From Filimonas effusa (lineage in GTDB: Bacteria > Bacteroidota > Bacteroidia > Chitinophagales > Chitinophagaceae), in contig NZ_SDHZ01000001.1 in the NCBI RefSeq assembly GCF_004118675.1, positions 2,356,001 through 2,420,000 of the forward strand: a DNA stretch of 64,000 nucleotides, given 5' to 3'. Positions 27,908 through 36,597 of the stretch are shown here, in pieces. The translations under genes were made by a program, and so were the position numbers. How positions within the stretch are numbered: position 1 is the stretch's first letter; every line of letters begins with the position of its first letter. The notes under the pieces are model-generated. The model ran no database searches. It saw only the letters and a program-made list of their open reading frames with translations, and had not been told where the DNA came from.

Positions 27908-28332
27908 ATAGAAAGCATTATACTATTTCCATTAGATTGGCTGTGATAATTTCGAATTGTGGGCTCCTGAGCGTTATTGTCAACGATTAAAGATTTTTTC
28001 ACAACAGCATAATTTTTCAGGTAATAATTTGCAATTACAGGGAACCATTCGAACTTAACCTTGTCTTTTACCTGAAGAAAAAAATCATAATTTTCATCTA
28101 GATCCTTTAGTGAAATGGAAATAAATATCGCATATATCTCAGCAAGTTCGGATATGTCATTTATTGGGCGAGATATTCTTTCATTAAATTCTTTTATTAG
28201 CTCAGCTGTTGAATTCTGAGCAGCAATTGACTGAACAACATTAGACCTACGCATATTATCAAATAGAAAATAAGGCGTATTGGCCACTAAATATAGTTCG
28301 GTTATTGTCTTTTTATATGATCTTAAATCCAT
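27904..28332 (-). CDS. Hypothetical protein, middle gene of island operon
   Basis: A 142-residue mostly helical protein (MDLRSYKKTITELYLVANTP, LAEIYAIFISISLKDLDENY) with no motif I recognise. It overlaps the upstream gene by 20 bp and the downstream gene by 4 bp. The three therefore form one coupled operon and probably act together, perhaps as subunits of one complex or an enzyme with partners. Confidence 0.6.
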   Translation of the reverse strand: MDLRSYKKTITELYLVANTPYFLFDNMRRSNVVQSIAAQNSTAELIKEFNERISRPINDISELAEIYAIFISISLKDLDENYDFFLQVKDKVKFEWFPVIANYYLKNYAVVKKSLIVDNNAQEPTIRNYHSQSNGNSIMLSI

Positions 28333-28831
28333 GATTTATCCTCCAATATCTTTTTAAACCTGAACTGTAGGGTGAATAATTAACGTTATGAACAACTTCT
28401 TTATGCTTTGACCATTTACTTATTACAAATATGTGTCTCAGGTCGTAATTCGCAACAGACTCCTCTATCCTACACACCGTTCCTGAATGAGTAATCTTAT
28501 TGTCTTCGTAATATAATACAATATCTCCTGGCAAAACATCTTTTAATTCTCTTATCTCGACATAATTGTCATCAATTAATATTTTTAGCAATTCAGCCTC
28601 TTCATAAATCCCAGTTCTTTTTGACGCAAAAGTCATTCCATGGCAGTTATAAATAGCGGTCGGTTGGCCCTTAAATACGGCCGCAGGATAGTCTTCTTCA
28701 AAAATGTTACATTGAGCTAACTCAAAATTGGACATAAATTTGAACTGCTCATTATCTATGTCATTTCCCAAACAAGTTTGCAGTCTTAGAACTGTAGAAT
28801 CGGGCTGATATTGACTTATAATTAGTGCCAT
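28313..28831 (-). CDS. NlpC/P60- or CHAP-like cysteine hydrolase domain protein
   Basis: A 172-residue protein from the ATG at 28831; an ATG at 28852 is an alternative. The motif YNCHGMTFASK supplies a candidate catalytic Cys, and LPGDIVLYYEDNKITHSGTV supplies a candidate His followed by the HSG turn seen in NlpC/P60-like and CHAP folds. The C-terminal ISKWSKHKEVVHNVNYSPYS also fits such papain-like proteins (compare DUF7689). No signal peptide, so the target is probably cytosolic rather than the cell wall. It leads the three-gene minus operon. The function may be peptidase, amidase or effector; it is not resolvable here. Confidence 0.6.
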   Translation of the reverse strand: MALIISQYQPDSTVLRLQTCLGNDIDNEQFKFMSNFELAQCNIFEEDYPAAVFKGQPTAIYNCHGMTFASKRTGIYEEAELLKILIDDNYVEIRELKDVLPGDIVLYYEDNKITHSGTVCRIEESVANYDLRHIFVISKWSKHKEVVHNVNYSPYSSGLKRYWRINHGFKII

Positions 28832-29015
28832 TTTGACAAAACGATGGTACAATTATACACATTTGACCGCATACAGGTAGATTAAAATAGGCATTTAAAC
28901 GGGAAAAAGGAAAAAAAACAAACTTTAACATAAGCAATCAAATTTACTCTCCGAATGCTATTCAAAGACTCGATTTGCTTGATTTTCTTGAGGATATAAT
29001 TTCTCAGGATAGGCT

Positions 29016-29055
29016 GAAAATTCTAAACTCCATTTGAATGGCGTTTAGAATTTTC
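29016..29055. repeat. Near-perfect 40-bp palindrome
   Basis: GAAAATTCTAAAC (29016-29028) and GTTTAGAATTTTC (29043-29055) are exact complements, with inner CCATT/AATGG also pairing and a 2-base centre. It sits between the divergent minus operon and the plus-strand gene starting at GTG 29070. It could be an operator, a cruciform, or a terminator-like attenuator. Confidence 0.6.
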
Positions 29056-29069
29056 ATAATAGGCAATTC

Positions 29070-29828
29070 GTGGAAGTCCCTCTAGAATGCAATAGAATAC
29101 TGTCATATTTTAATGGAGCACCAAAAGATGATGTAATACTATTTTGCCTCACAATGATAGAAAGGTTACATGCTGCTTCCACCGGGTTAAGTATCTTAAT
29201 AAGAGAATTTCCAAATAATTCTAGAGTTGACTTTAGCTGTGGGATTATTGTAAGAGCCATTTTCCTTGATTATCTGATAATGCTCAATGCGATTGTGATT
29301 CTTGCCAAAAACGAGAATGACTTGATTTCTTGCGAAGAAGAAATCAAGAAATATTGCCTATTGATGCTATCTGATTCAGTCAATCACACATTGAAGCATT
29401 TTAAATCACTTGAAGGCAACATACCGCAAAACATTATGTCAAACATGTATATTAACCTAGTTAATGCCAACCCCACTTGTTTTGAAGATTACACAGGCGA
29501 TGGAAGTCAGCCAGTACCAAAAGCAACTGGATATAAAAAACCTCATGATTTATATTTGACACTGCTAAAAGAGCCAGGCTTTGAAAAATATGTATCCGCT
29601 TATGACGTTTATACATACTATTCCAAATATGACCATTTCGGAGGCATGAATTATTCTTTATCTAGGATGAGTAATATGAAACAGTTTGTGTTCTTGAACA
29701 AAGCGATTAAAAGCTTCCCAACACATCTACTATTTACAACAGCAATTCTGCGGACCCATTTTAAAAGTGACACTTTTTTAGAAGCAACTCAATCAAGAAT
29801 AGAAGATTTCATTAGTACAATTAAGTAA
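29070..29828 (+). CDS. Helical hypothetical protein (island gene A)
   Basis: A 252-residue predicted cytosolic protein with a GTG start at 29070, the only usable start because an in-frame TAG lies at 29046. It is largely alpha-helical (DDVILFCLTMIERLHAASTG, IIVRAIFLDYLIMLNAIVI) and has an aromatic segment YDVYTYYSKYDHFGGMNYSL. The R-x-x-x-x-E/D-like helix and His in KYDHFG faintly resemble DUF5677/HEPN-type helical proteins, but no diagnostic motif is secure. It starts 15 bp after a 40-bp palindrome and is followed 25 bp later by another island gene. Confidence 0.6.
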   Translation: MEVPLECNRILSYFNGAPKDDVILFCLTMIERLHAASTGLSILIREFPNNSRVDFSCGIIVRAIFLDYLIMLNAIVILAKNENDLISCEEEIKKYCLLMLSDSVNHTLKHFKSLEGNIPQNIMSNMYINLVNANPTCFEDYTGDGSQPVPKATGYKKPHDLYLTLLKEPGFEKYVSAYDVYTYYSKYDHFGGMNYSLSRMSNMKQFVFLNKAIKSFPTHLLFTTAILRTHFKSDTFLEATQSRIEDFISTIK

Positions 29829-29853
29829 ATTACTTTAATCCTAAAACTTAGAT

Positions 29854-30624
29854 ATGAAACACATAGAAAAGAAGTTTATACTTAGAGTTCCACTCGGCGG
29901 GGATGCAAACGAATTGCTAAAGAACGCACCTATCCCAGACAAAACCGAACTAGAAGAAAGATTAAGGTCTGGATATTACCCTCTATTGATTGGTGAAGAC
30001 AATATGTTAACTCAAGCATTCGTATATAATCTGAATAAAAAGGACTATCGTATTCCAGAGCCCAACCCTGTAACACTTTATTTCCATATCGCTCAATCAC
30101 ATTTAAGAGTAGTAAGAGAAAAAAGGCTTGACTTGCTGCGAGACATTGACAACAATCAATTCAGAGCAACGACCGATCAACATCTTATCTATGATTTCTT
30201 TGGTAACACGGCAGTATTTACTACGTTTTTATTCAATTCGATAGAATGTTTTATTAACTACAAAATACCTGAAACATACAAATTCACAAGAGAGGGAACT
30301 CAAAAAAGCGAGACCTTTAATGCCCAACAAATCCAGAGAAACCTTCCGTTTGATGACAAGATAAAATTAGTCATTCCTGAAATATTCGGAAAGTCATTCC
30401 ACTTGGAAGAACAGGCTGATTATACCAAAATTGATAAGTTAAAACGGCTGAGAGATGAAATAATGCATACAAAGCAAACTCTCAATACCGCTAACAAGTA
30501 CGAATCATTTTATATTGATTTACTCAATTTCAATTTCGACAAAACGATTCTAGCCGTCAGAAATTATATTAATTACTATGAACCAGGTACAATTACAGAG
30601 TGCAAATGCGGCAACGACTTCTAG
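29854..30624 (+). CDS. HEPN-like helical protein (island gene B)
   Basis: A 256-residue cytosolic protein. Near the C-terminal third it carries KLKRLRDEIMHTKQT, which contains an R-x4-H motif of the kind that forms the RNase site in HEPN domains. A preceding helix FLFNSIECFINYKIP is typical of HEPN-fold surfaces. The N-terminus (KKFILRVPLGGDANELLKN) is unassigned. It lies between two other helical proteins on the plus strand. A ribonuclease or toxin role in phage defence is plausible but rests on the motif and setting only. Confidence 0.6.
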   Translation: MKHIEKKFILRVPLGGDANELLKNAPIPDKTELEERLRSGYYPLLIGEDNMLTQAFVYNLNKKDYRIPEPNPVTLYFHIAQSHLRVVREKRLDLLRDIDNNQFRATTDQHLIYDFFGNTAVFTTFLFNSIECFINYKIPETYKFTREGTQKSETFNAQQIQRNLPFDDKIKLVIPEIFGKSFHLEEQADYTKIDKLKRLRDEIMHTKQTLNTANKYESFYIDLLNFNFDKTILAVRNYINYYEPGTITECKCGNDF

Positions 30625-30665
30625 CACTTAAGCTATCACCAATCATATTAAAATTAAACCAGTTC

Positions 30666-31550
30666 ATGGAATTACATTCAAACAAGTCGGCAGACCTAGA
30701 TTTATACAACAGCCAAAAAGAATATAAAGACAAACTGATCCAATTGGAAATCTTCCTAATGTTCGCCATTGATATTTCCGATGCTATTGGCGGCATAAAA
30801 GTAGCTCCAAAAGAATGGCACAAAGTCACTGCAAGTCAGTTATATACCCGCTTGACAATTTCCTGTACGAGTATAGTTAGACTATTGCCGTGGAATCGGC
30901 TTTTCCCTACCACGAATAATTTCTGGGATTATTTTTCAGTAATGTCGCTTTGCAGAAATCTTATAGAAAACTATCATACTTTTTTCTATTTATGTATTCA
31001 GCAAATAAACGACGAAGAAAGAGACTTTAGAAAACTAATAATTTCCTACCATGACAATTGCGAAAAGTATAAAATATATAAGGATTCCAACGCAGAACAA
31101 GCTATCCTTGAAGACTTTGAAAAAAATCTGCCTTTTGACAGAAAAGCAATAGAGGAACATTCATTTTTCATTAATCTTCCCAAAGAACACAAAAATAGAA
31201 TTTCAAAAGGTGAATCGTCGATGTACCTCACAAATCAGGATATATCCAATTTAATTCCCTTTGATACGACTAATTTCAGAGCCATATACAAGCTTCTCTC
31301 GAACCAAATACACTGTACCCCAATGTCATTTGCCAGAATGGATGACGCACGAGGAAGGGGCCAATGTACAATGACAGAGCTAAGTTATATGTGTATTTGC
31401 ATTAACATCTGCACTTTATACCTAGCCGCCGCAATTCTAGATATGGTTCAGTTATTTAGCGAACGAAAAACAGTAATCGATAAAGAAAAATTATCGAATG
31501 TAGAACTATATTTCTCGGGATTCCAAACAAACATGAAAGACAATAGTTAA
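30666..31550 (+). CDS. DUF5677-like helical hypothetical protein (island gene C)
   Basis: About 294 residues from the ATG at 30666; ATG 30606 or GTG 30600 would overlap the upstream gene and add an atypical N-terminus. Helices such as FSVMSLCRNLIENYHTFFYL and FRAIYKLLSNQIHCTPMSFA resemble the R/E-helix and the (S/N)xxxH turn of DUF5677-type proteins, which are helical proteins of unknown function. The C-terminal part has two hydrophobic segments (YMCICINICTLYLAAAIL) that may pack in a helical bundle. It ends 57 bp before the integrase remnant, convergent with it. Confidence 0.58.
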   Translation: MELHSNKSADLDLYNSQKEYKDKLIQLEIFLMFAIDISDAIGGIKVAPKEWHKVTASQLYTRLTISCTSIVRLLPWNRLFPTTNNFWDYFSVMSLCRNLIENYHTFFYLCIQQINDEERDFRKLIISYHDNCEKYKIYKDSNAEQAILEDFEKNLPFDRKAIEEHSFFINLPKEHKNRISKGESSMYLTNQDISNLIPFDTTNFRAIYKLLSNQIHCTPMSFARMDDARGRGQCTMTELSYMCICINICTLYLAAAILDMVQLFSERKTVIDKEKLSNVELYFSGFQTNMKDNS

Positions 31551-31606
31551 GTATGAGATTTGAACGATCATTGGATGACCGCTCAAATCTCATTGTACGT
31601 AACATT

Positions 31607-32948
31607 CTAATTTGCTTTCAGCTTATAGTTTTTAAAAGAAAGTAATTTTTCAGCGAACTCTCTCACCACCGGCTTCTGAAAGCTATCCAAGTAATTCTCG
31701 GTTGTTTTAATATTCAGATGCCCCAAAGATTCCTGAATCAATTCTTTTGGTGCGCCGGAATGAAGTATGTGTGTAGAAAATGAATGCCGGGTGACAATGG
31801 TAGAACTCCTTTTGTCATATCCCAATCTGGCAAATATCTTTTCATCCAGTTATTAGTGATACGGATAAAATATTGAACAGCGGTCATTTGGCCAACCTCG
31901 TCCATACCCTCATTTAATATCGAGAAAATATAAGTTTCGTCACTTAACCTCTTATTCCCCCACCTTTTAATAATTGCCTCCAGCTCTTCGGAAAGGTACA
32001 CGGTGATAGATTTAGATTCCTCTTTCGCTGTCGTTTCAATTTTAGCCCGATCGAAAACAATAAAGCCATCTACTATATTCTTGTACTTTAACAATGCCAT
32101 ATCCTTTGAATTCATCCCATTGCCGAAATACAGGAATAACCAGGTATCACGGGCAAAGCTCTCCCTCTCTTTTTCTGGCTCATAGTAATAAATAGCACTC
32201 AAACATGAGTTATCCAAAGCCTTTTTAATATTCCTGCCGGAAGGAATAATGTATTTGTTGCGGCCAAACGGATAATCCTTTCGGGGAAGAATACCATCGT
32301 CAATTGCGCTATTCAAAATCTTTCTCAAAGTACGCACATACATTCCAATGGTTGTCTTGCCCCTGCCATTGTTACGCATCCAAGCATCATACTCTTTGAG
32401 AAGCTGCTTATTGACTTTTGCCAGACGAATATTACCACAATAGGAAAACATGGAATAATAGGCTGATTGGTATAAATCCGCTGTTTTAACACTCTTGTAT
32501 TTCAGCAATGATACAATGTTACTTACATAGGCACCCAACAGATTGTCTTTCTTTGCCCCTTCCTCTTTTAGAATGCGGTACTTCTTTTCATACTTGGACA
32601 GATCGAAACTTTGAGGTAGCTGAACAGGTGCGGCCATCTTCGCTTTCCGATGCACCAAATCCGGGTGCCGGGAAACAAACCCCATTTCAAACCGTTCAAA
32701 ACTAAAATCGCTAACCTCTTTCAGATAATCTTCCAACGCTGTTTTCAGCTTGCGTAAACTATCCCTGATCCCCTTTAGTTCATCTTTCAAATTGGGGGCG
32801 GGCAATTTGGCATAATCAGATTTGCTAAGGCTGTAAATAGTGGAGTAAGAAACAGCTTTTTTTTCATAAGTAACCCAGATTTTACCGGGTAGGTCTGGTC
32901 GAGCTTCATTCTGCGCTCGTCAAGACGAATAACATAGGTAATTGACAT
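31607..32948 (-). pseudogene. Tyrosine recombinase (integrase), two frameshifts
   Basis: Site-specific integrase of the Bacteroidota phage-integrase type, expected to act on the tRNA-Val attachment site. Joining three frames gives an arm-binding N-terminus from ATG 32948 (MSITYVIRLDERRMK), a SAM-like core-binding domain (DLYQSAYYSMFSYCGNIRLA) and the catalytic domain ending with TRHSFSTHILHSG (H-x-x-R type), LGHLNIKTTENYL (His and nucleophile Tyr). The frame is lost once in a four-A run (minus strand; plus 32880-32883) and again in a four-A run (plus 31839-31842). One extra A in each would restore it. The usual first catalytic Arg position reads YFGNGMNSKDMALL, a variant. Either real decay or homopolymer sequencing error. 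Confidence 0.8.
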
Positions 32949-32998
32949 GATTAACCAATTTTTCCATTCACAAAATCAGCCCCACTATTGGCAATCCG

Positions 32999-33011
32999 TT
33001 TGCAAACAAAC
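32999..33011. repeat. Right candidate integrase arm-type site
   Basis: TTTGCAAACAAAC is identical to 23972-23984 at the left end, 51 bp upstream of the integrase start and 129 bp inside the right attachment repeat. Confidence 0.5.
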
Positions 33012-33139
33012 CACCTAGTAAATCCACTTCTAACATGGTTATACCAAATCAAATGTACTATCTAAAAAATTGGTTGTCAAAACATTTATGATTCAAGTAG
33101 CTTCAAGTATGGTTAAGGCAGAAAAGGTGTTACCCCTTA

Positions 33140-33216
33140 CTTACAAGCAGAGGGTCCGCGGTTCGAGCCCGTGTGCTCCCACAGAACAGAAGCCTTACAG
33201 AAATGTGAGGCTTTTT
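33140..33216 (+). repeat. attR: 77-bp copy of tRNA-Val 3' part and terminator
   Basis: Identical to 23700-23776. It begins at the anticodon loop, so it is a 3' tRNA fragment without a 5' half and is not a functional tRNA. The terminator stem is retained with five instead of six T. Confidence 0.85.
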
Positions 33217-33402
33217 ATTGGGGTGAAGTCGCCCGCTGCTTATCGGGGGTCATATCAAAAATCTCCCGCTGCTGACCTTGTCCAATCATAAAACTGAAGA
33301 ATCAAATTGATTACCTGATTTGGAGAAAAAATAGTGCTGCCCTCTAAAAAAGATGAGAATAGTTTCAATCCTTTCGGTTCGACTACCATTTTGCAATAGT
33401 CA

Positions 33403-35010
33403 TCATTTTTTGTAGTTATATCTAAACCAGTCAACGTCTACATATCCTTTATCGGCTTTTGTATTGAAATTGAAAATCCCGATGCGATCGCCCCGGTAAG
33501 CCCCCCATGTTAATTGATATGTATCGCCAAAAGATTGATAAGATTTCCCATCAGTACTGAATGCATAACTGCTGATACCATTGGCGTTCCATGTCGAGCG
33601 CAGCCAGATATATTGCCCATGAATCCTTATACCCAGCGTTTCCTTTCCATTATTATCATAAACCAAAGCCCTTTTTTCATTGTCCTGTTTAACCCCAAAC
33701 AAACTAAAGCTGGTAGTTGAAAAATGTGTGAGACCAGCAAACTGACCGTCAGCCATATTACTGATATCGATCCTGACTGTGGCAACATTGGAAGGCGTAC
33801 GCATACTTCTTTGAGTGATGGTATTCCCAGCTCTAAGAATAATATTTCTTTTACTGTCCCAATTACCGGGTGCAAATGCATACAGCCGAAGAAAGCCCCG
33901 GCGCGCTGCCAAAGACCATTTATCAGCCCTCGGCTGATAGTTCCATTCCCATTGAACACCTGGTTTCAAAGCACCGAACTCGTCATTACTTTGAATAAAG
34001 ATCTTTCTTCCAGAGGATATAGGTTTTGTACCAGTCCACACCATACGCCCTATTGTGTCTGCTCCCGGCTTACCAATGATGGGCCAGCCGTCTATCCAGT
34101 GTACCGGCAAAAGACTGGCAGCACGCCCCTCCCAATCTCCACTGCCATGATGAGTGAAAAAATACCATTTGCCCGACGGCGTTTGCAATAGTCCGCCTTG
34201 ATTAGGCTCCCTATCTACCCCGCCGTCAACATGATTTAATTGTTTGATTTCCCAGGGACCGTATAAACTCTTTGAACGTTCCATCATTATCACACGCCCT
34301 TCCGGTTTTACTTCACTGAAGTAATGGTAATATATTCCATTGAACTTATAAAGCTTATTGGCTTCACTTCCGCTGGATTGATGTATGATGGAATCAGACT
34401 CCATGATAAGACTCTTTCCGTCTGGCGCCATTTTAAACAGATGAATGTTGTATTTCTTCCCATTCGCAGGATCCAATGCAAAATTGGTGGCAACAAAATA
34501 AAGCTGCCCGTCATCGTCACAAAACGAACAGCAGTCATCCCATCCCGATACCTTCCATAACTGATGAACCGGCTCCCACGGCCCCGCAGGATTCGTTGCA
34601 GTGCTTACAAAAAAACCATCGTCAGGAGTGCCAAAATAAACCCAGAATTTATTCTTATAATACCTGATGGAACCGGCCCAGATACCCTTACCATAACAAT
34701 CCATCCTGTCCCAGTTCAATTGCGGGCTAATGCGGGTAAGATCATCAACCACATGACCTATAATTTCCCAGTTCACCAGGTCCCGGGAATGAATCACTAC
34801 CATACCGGGTGAATATTGCATGGTAGATGATATGGCATAATAATCATTCCCCACACGTATGGCATCCAGGTCGCTGTAATCGGCAGGAAGAACCGGATTT
34901 ACATAGGTACCGTTTCCCTGATCTCCCCATTTACCCGTCATTTGAGCATGCAGACATAGACTCACCAATTGCAGGCAACATATTAGCGACAATAAGCTGA
35001 AACGATTCAT
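33403..35010 (-). CDS. GH43 family glycosidase with C-terminal beta-sandwich
   Basis: Exported exo-acting glycosidase, probably beta-xylosidase or alpha-L-arabinofuranosidase, 535 residues from ATG 35010. The signal peptide MNRFSLLSLICCLQLVSLCLHA is preceded in the longer frame by 17 non-family residues, so that start is rejected. The five-bladed propeller carries the expected acids: YVNPVLPADYSDLDAI, FCDDDGQLYFVATN and SSGSEANKLYKF (acid Glu). The C-terminal 200 residues (NDEFGALKPGVQWEWNYQP to DVDWFRYNYKK) form the concanavalin-like domain common in GH43 xylosidases. The gene follows another GH43 by 16 bp on the minus strand. Confidence 0.92.
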   Translation of the reverse strand: MNRFSLLSLICCLQLVSLCLHAQMTGKWGDQGNGTYVNPVLPADYSDLDAIRVGNDYYAISSTMQYSPGMVVIHSRDLVNWEIIGHVVDDLTRISPQLNWDRMDCYGKGIWAGSIRYYKNKFWVYFGTPDDGFFVSTATNPAGPWEPVHQLWKVSGWDDCCSFCDDDGQLYFVATNFALDPANGKKYNIHLFKMAPDGKSLIMESDSIIHQSSGSEANKLYKFNGIYYHYFSEVKPEGRVIMMERSKSLYGPWEIKQLNHVDGGVDREPNQGGLLQTPSGKWYFFTHHGSGDWEGRAASLLPVHWIDGWPIIGKPGADTIGRMVWTGTKPISSGRKIFIQSNDEFGALKPGVQWEWNYQPRADKWSLAARRGFLRLYAFAPGNWDSKRNIILRAGNTITQRSMRTPSNVATVRIDISNMADGQFAGLTHFSTTSFSLFGVKQDNEKRALVYDNNGKETLGIRIHGQYIWLRSTWNANGISSYAFSTDGKSYQSFGDTYQLTWGAYRGDRIGIFNFNTKADKGYVDVDWFRYNYKK

Positions 35011-35026
35011 AAAAAGTCTTGAATGT

Positions 35027-36415
35027 CTAATAAATATGCCACTCCCAGACACCCTTAACACCAGCTAAAATTTTTATCCTCAGATAGCGGGCCTTTATAT
35101 TTAACATGTCCTGGTGTGGCGACTGTACAACAACTTGCCGATGCCCGCCGCAAGCTTTCCATACCTTACCGTCAGCAGAATATTCCAGTATATAAGCATG
35201 ACCTGCAGTGGGACGAACAAAACCGATTTCGCTGCGCCTTACCTTCTGAATCCTGCCTAAATCGGCAACGAGCCAGGCCGTAGAGTCTTCGGGAGCAGCC
35301 ATCCACCTCGATCCATTGGCATCATCAAAAGCAAACTGTGAAGAGAAAAATTCTGTACGTTTCAACGAAAAATCCTGGTTGGGCTTGACGATTAAAGCCG
35401 AACGAACACTTGATGCTTTGGAATCAACAACGCTGATACTTTTTCCCTGTATTACAGCACGAAAAGCACCAACACCGTCAAGCGTTAACTTAACAGGCCG
35501 GATAGTTCCATCGGCATTGAACTCAAGCTTGTTGACGTAGGTTTGACGATTGGTGCTTCTACGTCCAAATTCCAGGTAGGCAAAATAGAAATCATCAGTG
35601 CCGGGCACATTAAATACGCAACCATGACCCGGACCAAAAATCTGGCGTTCATAATTGGTGGTAGCTATAATATCCTGCTCAGGGAACTCAAACGGCCCGA
35701 GCGGTGATGTCTTGCTCATACCATATGCGTATTGATATTTTTCATCTCCCCCAAGCGTGTAGAGATAGTAGTAAACACCTTTCCGTTTAAAAAAAATCGG
35801 CCCTTCAGAATATCCTTGCCGCTTTGTAGCAATAGTTACAAAAGATGAAGTATCGATTGATGCCATATCAGGGGTCATTTTAGCAGCATGCCTTAACTGC
35901 CAGAAAACGTAAGGCTGACCATCGTCATCTATAAAAACTTCAGCATCGATCCCGCCGGGTTCCTTGGGATTCTTTGAATACAATAACGCCGATGGGGTAA
36001 AAGGTAAATAGAAGCTATCGATGCCTTTTGCCAGTTTAAAAGGTCCATCGGGCGAGTCGGCTACAGCGGGATACATGTAACCATTCACTGTAGGGTAGAT
36101 ATAGTATTTACCATTAGCAGCAATGGCCTTACTCGGTGCCCAGTATTTCTGTTTTACTGCAGAAGAGAAATAAGTTCCCGAAAAACTCCAGTGAATAAAA
36201 TCTTTCGACTTCCATACTACCGGCGGTCCCGAAGTTTCCAACCCCTGATCATATCCATCGGTGGTTGCATAACAATAAAACGTTCCATTAATTTCCTGGA
36301 TACTGGCATCGGCAATCATGTCAGGCACCAATGCCTTCCCAAAAGGATTCTTTGATTGGCACAGCGCTATCGTACTGCAACTGAAATGAATTACAGCAAG
36401 CAGGAAAAGTTTCAT
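35027..36415 (-). CDS. GH43 family glycosidase with F5/8-type carbohydrate-binding domain
   Basis: Secreted 462-residue enzyme from ATG 36415 (signal MKLFLLAVIHFSCSTIALC). The GH43 propeller spans about 25-330 with PDMIADASIQEINGTFYCYA near the base Asp, GGIDAEVFIDDDGQPYVFWQ, and YSEGPIFFKRKGVYYYLY for the acid Glu. The C-terminal about 120 residues (SSQFAFDDANGSRWMAAPED, VRRSEIGFVRP, ARYLRIKILAG) match a discoidin/F5-8C module that may bind the polysaccharide. It heads the two-gene GH43 operon. Alpha-L-arabinofuranosidase or xylosidase activity is likely; the subfamily is unresolved. Confidence 0.9.
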   Translation of the reverse strand: MKLFLLAVIHFSCSTIALCQSKNPFGKALVPDMIADASIQEINGTFYCYATTDGYDQGLETSGPPVVWKSKDFIHWSFSGTYFSSAVKQKYWAPSKAIAANGKYYIYPTVNGYMYPAVADSPDGPFKLAKGIDSFYLPFTPSALLYSKNPKEPGGIDAEVFIDDDGQPYVFWQLRHAAKMTPDMASIDTSSFVTIATKRQGYSEGPIFFKRKGVYYYLYTLGGDEKYQYAYGMSKTSPLGPFEFPEQDIIATTNYERQIFGPGHGCVFNVPGTDDFYFAYLEFGRRSTNRQTYVNKLEFNADGTIRPVKLTLDGVGAFRAVIQGKSISVVDSKASSVRSALIVKPNQDFSLKRTEFFSSQFAFDDANGSRWMAAPEDSTAWLVADLGRIQKVRRSEIGFVRPTAGHAYILEYSADGKVWKACGGHRQVVVQSPHQDMLNIKARYLRIKILAGVKGVWEWHIY

Positions 36416-36597
36416 AAAGGCATCTGCAATGTTGGCAAGCATAAGATCAAATAGTTGCCACGAAACTAGAAAAACCTCTGCCTCAAAGAATTGCATAGAT
36501 TCGACTTTATATTATACAAATCCGATCTCTGCCATTTAAGACCATCCCAGTCTTACAGTATTCATATAGAACCTCCCTTTACCAGAATAGTTTCTCC

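Larger units (their letters stand above)
23700..33216. mobile_element. 9.4-kb integrative island in tRNA-Val with defence-like cargo
   Basis: An AT-rich insert is bounded by 77-bp perfect direct repeats derived from tRNA-Val and its terminator. A tyrosine recombinase gene (now broken) lies just inside the right repeat, and matching 13-bp TTTGCAAACAAAC sites sit inside both ends. The cargo includes a SieB-like protein, a GHKL ATPase/nuclease-like protein, a three-gene minus operon and three plus-strand helical proteins. No relaxase, coupling protein, replication or structural phage gene is visible, so it is an integrative island rather than a conjugative element or prophage. Integration left an intact tRNA on the left. 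Confidence 0.85.
32949..33402. other. Non-coding right end of the island and flank
   Basis: The 454-bp stretch holds the right arm-type site (32999-33011), the right attachment repeat (33140-33216) and a diverged partial copy of the flank (CCCGCTGCT, CCAATCATAAA to about 33292). I see no gene. Confidence 0.6.

Noticed and set aside
31607-32948. Programmed ribosomal frameshifting in the integrase
   Set aside because: Both breaks are short A4 runs without a clear slippery heptamer or pseudoknot; simple base loss or sequencing error is a better explanation.
23667-33216. Prophage
   Set aside because: No capsid, tail, portal, terminase or lysis gene is visible; the length and content fit a small integrative island.
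33070-33291. Open frame spanning the right tRNA fragment
   Set aside because: It crosses the attachment repeat and terminator and has no protein-like composition; a chance frame.
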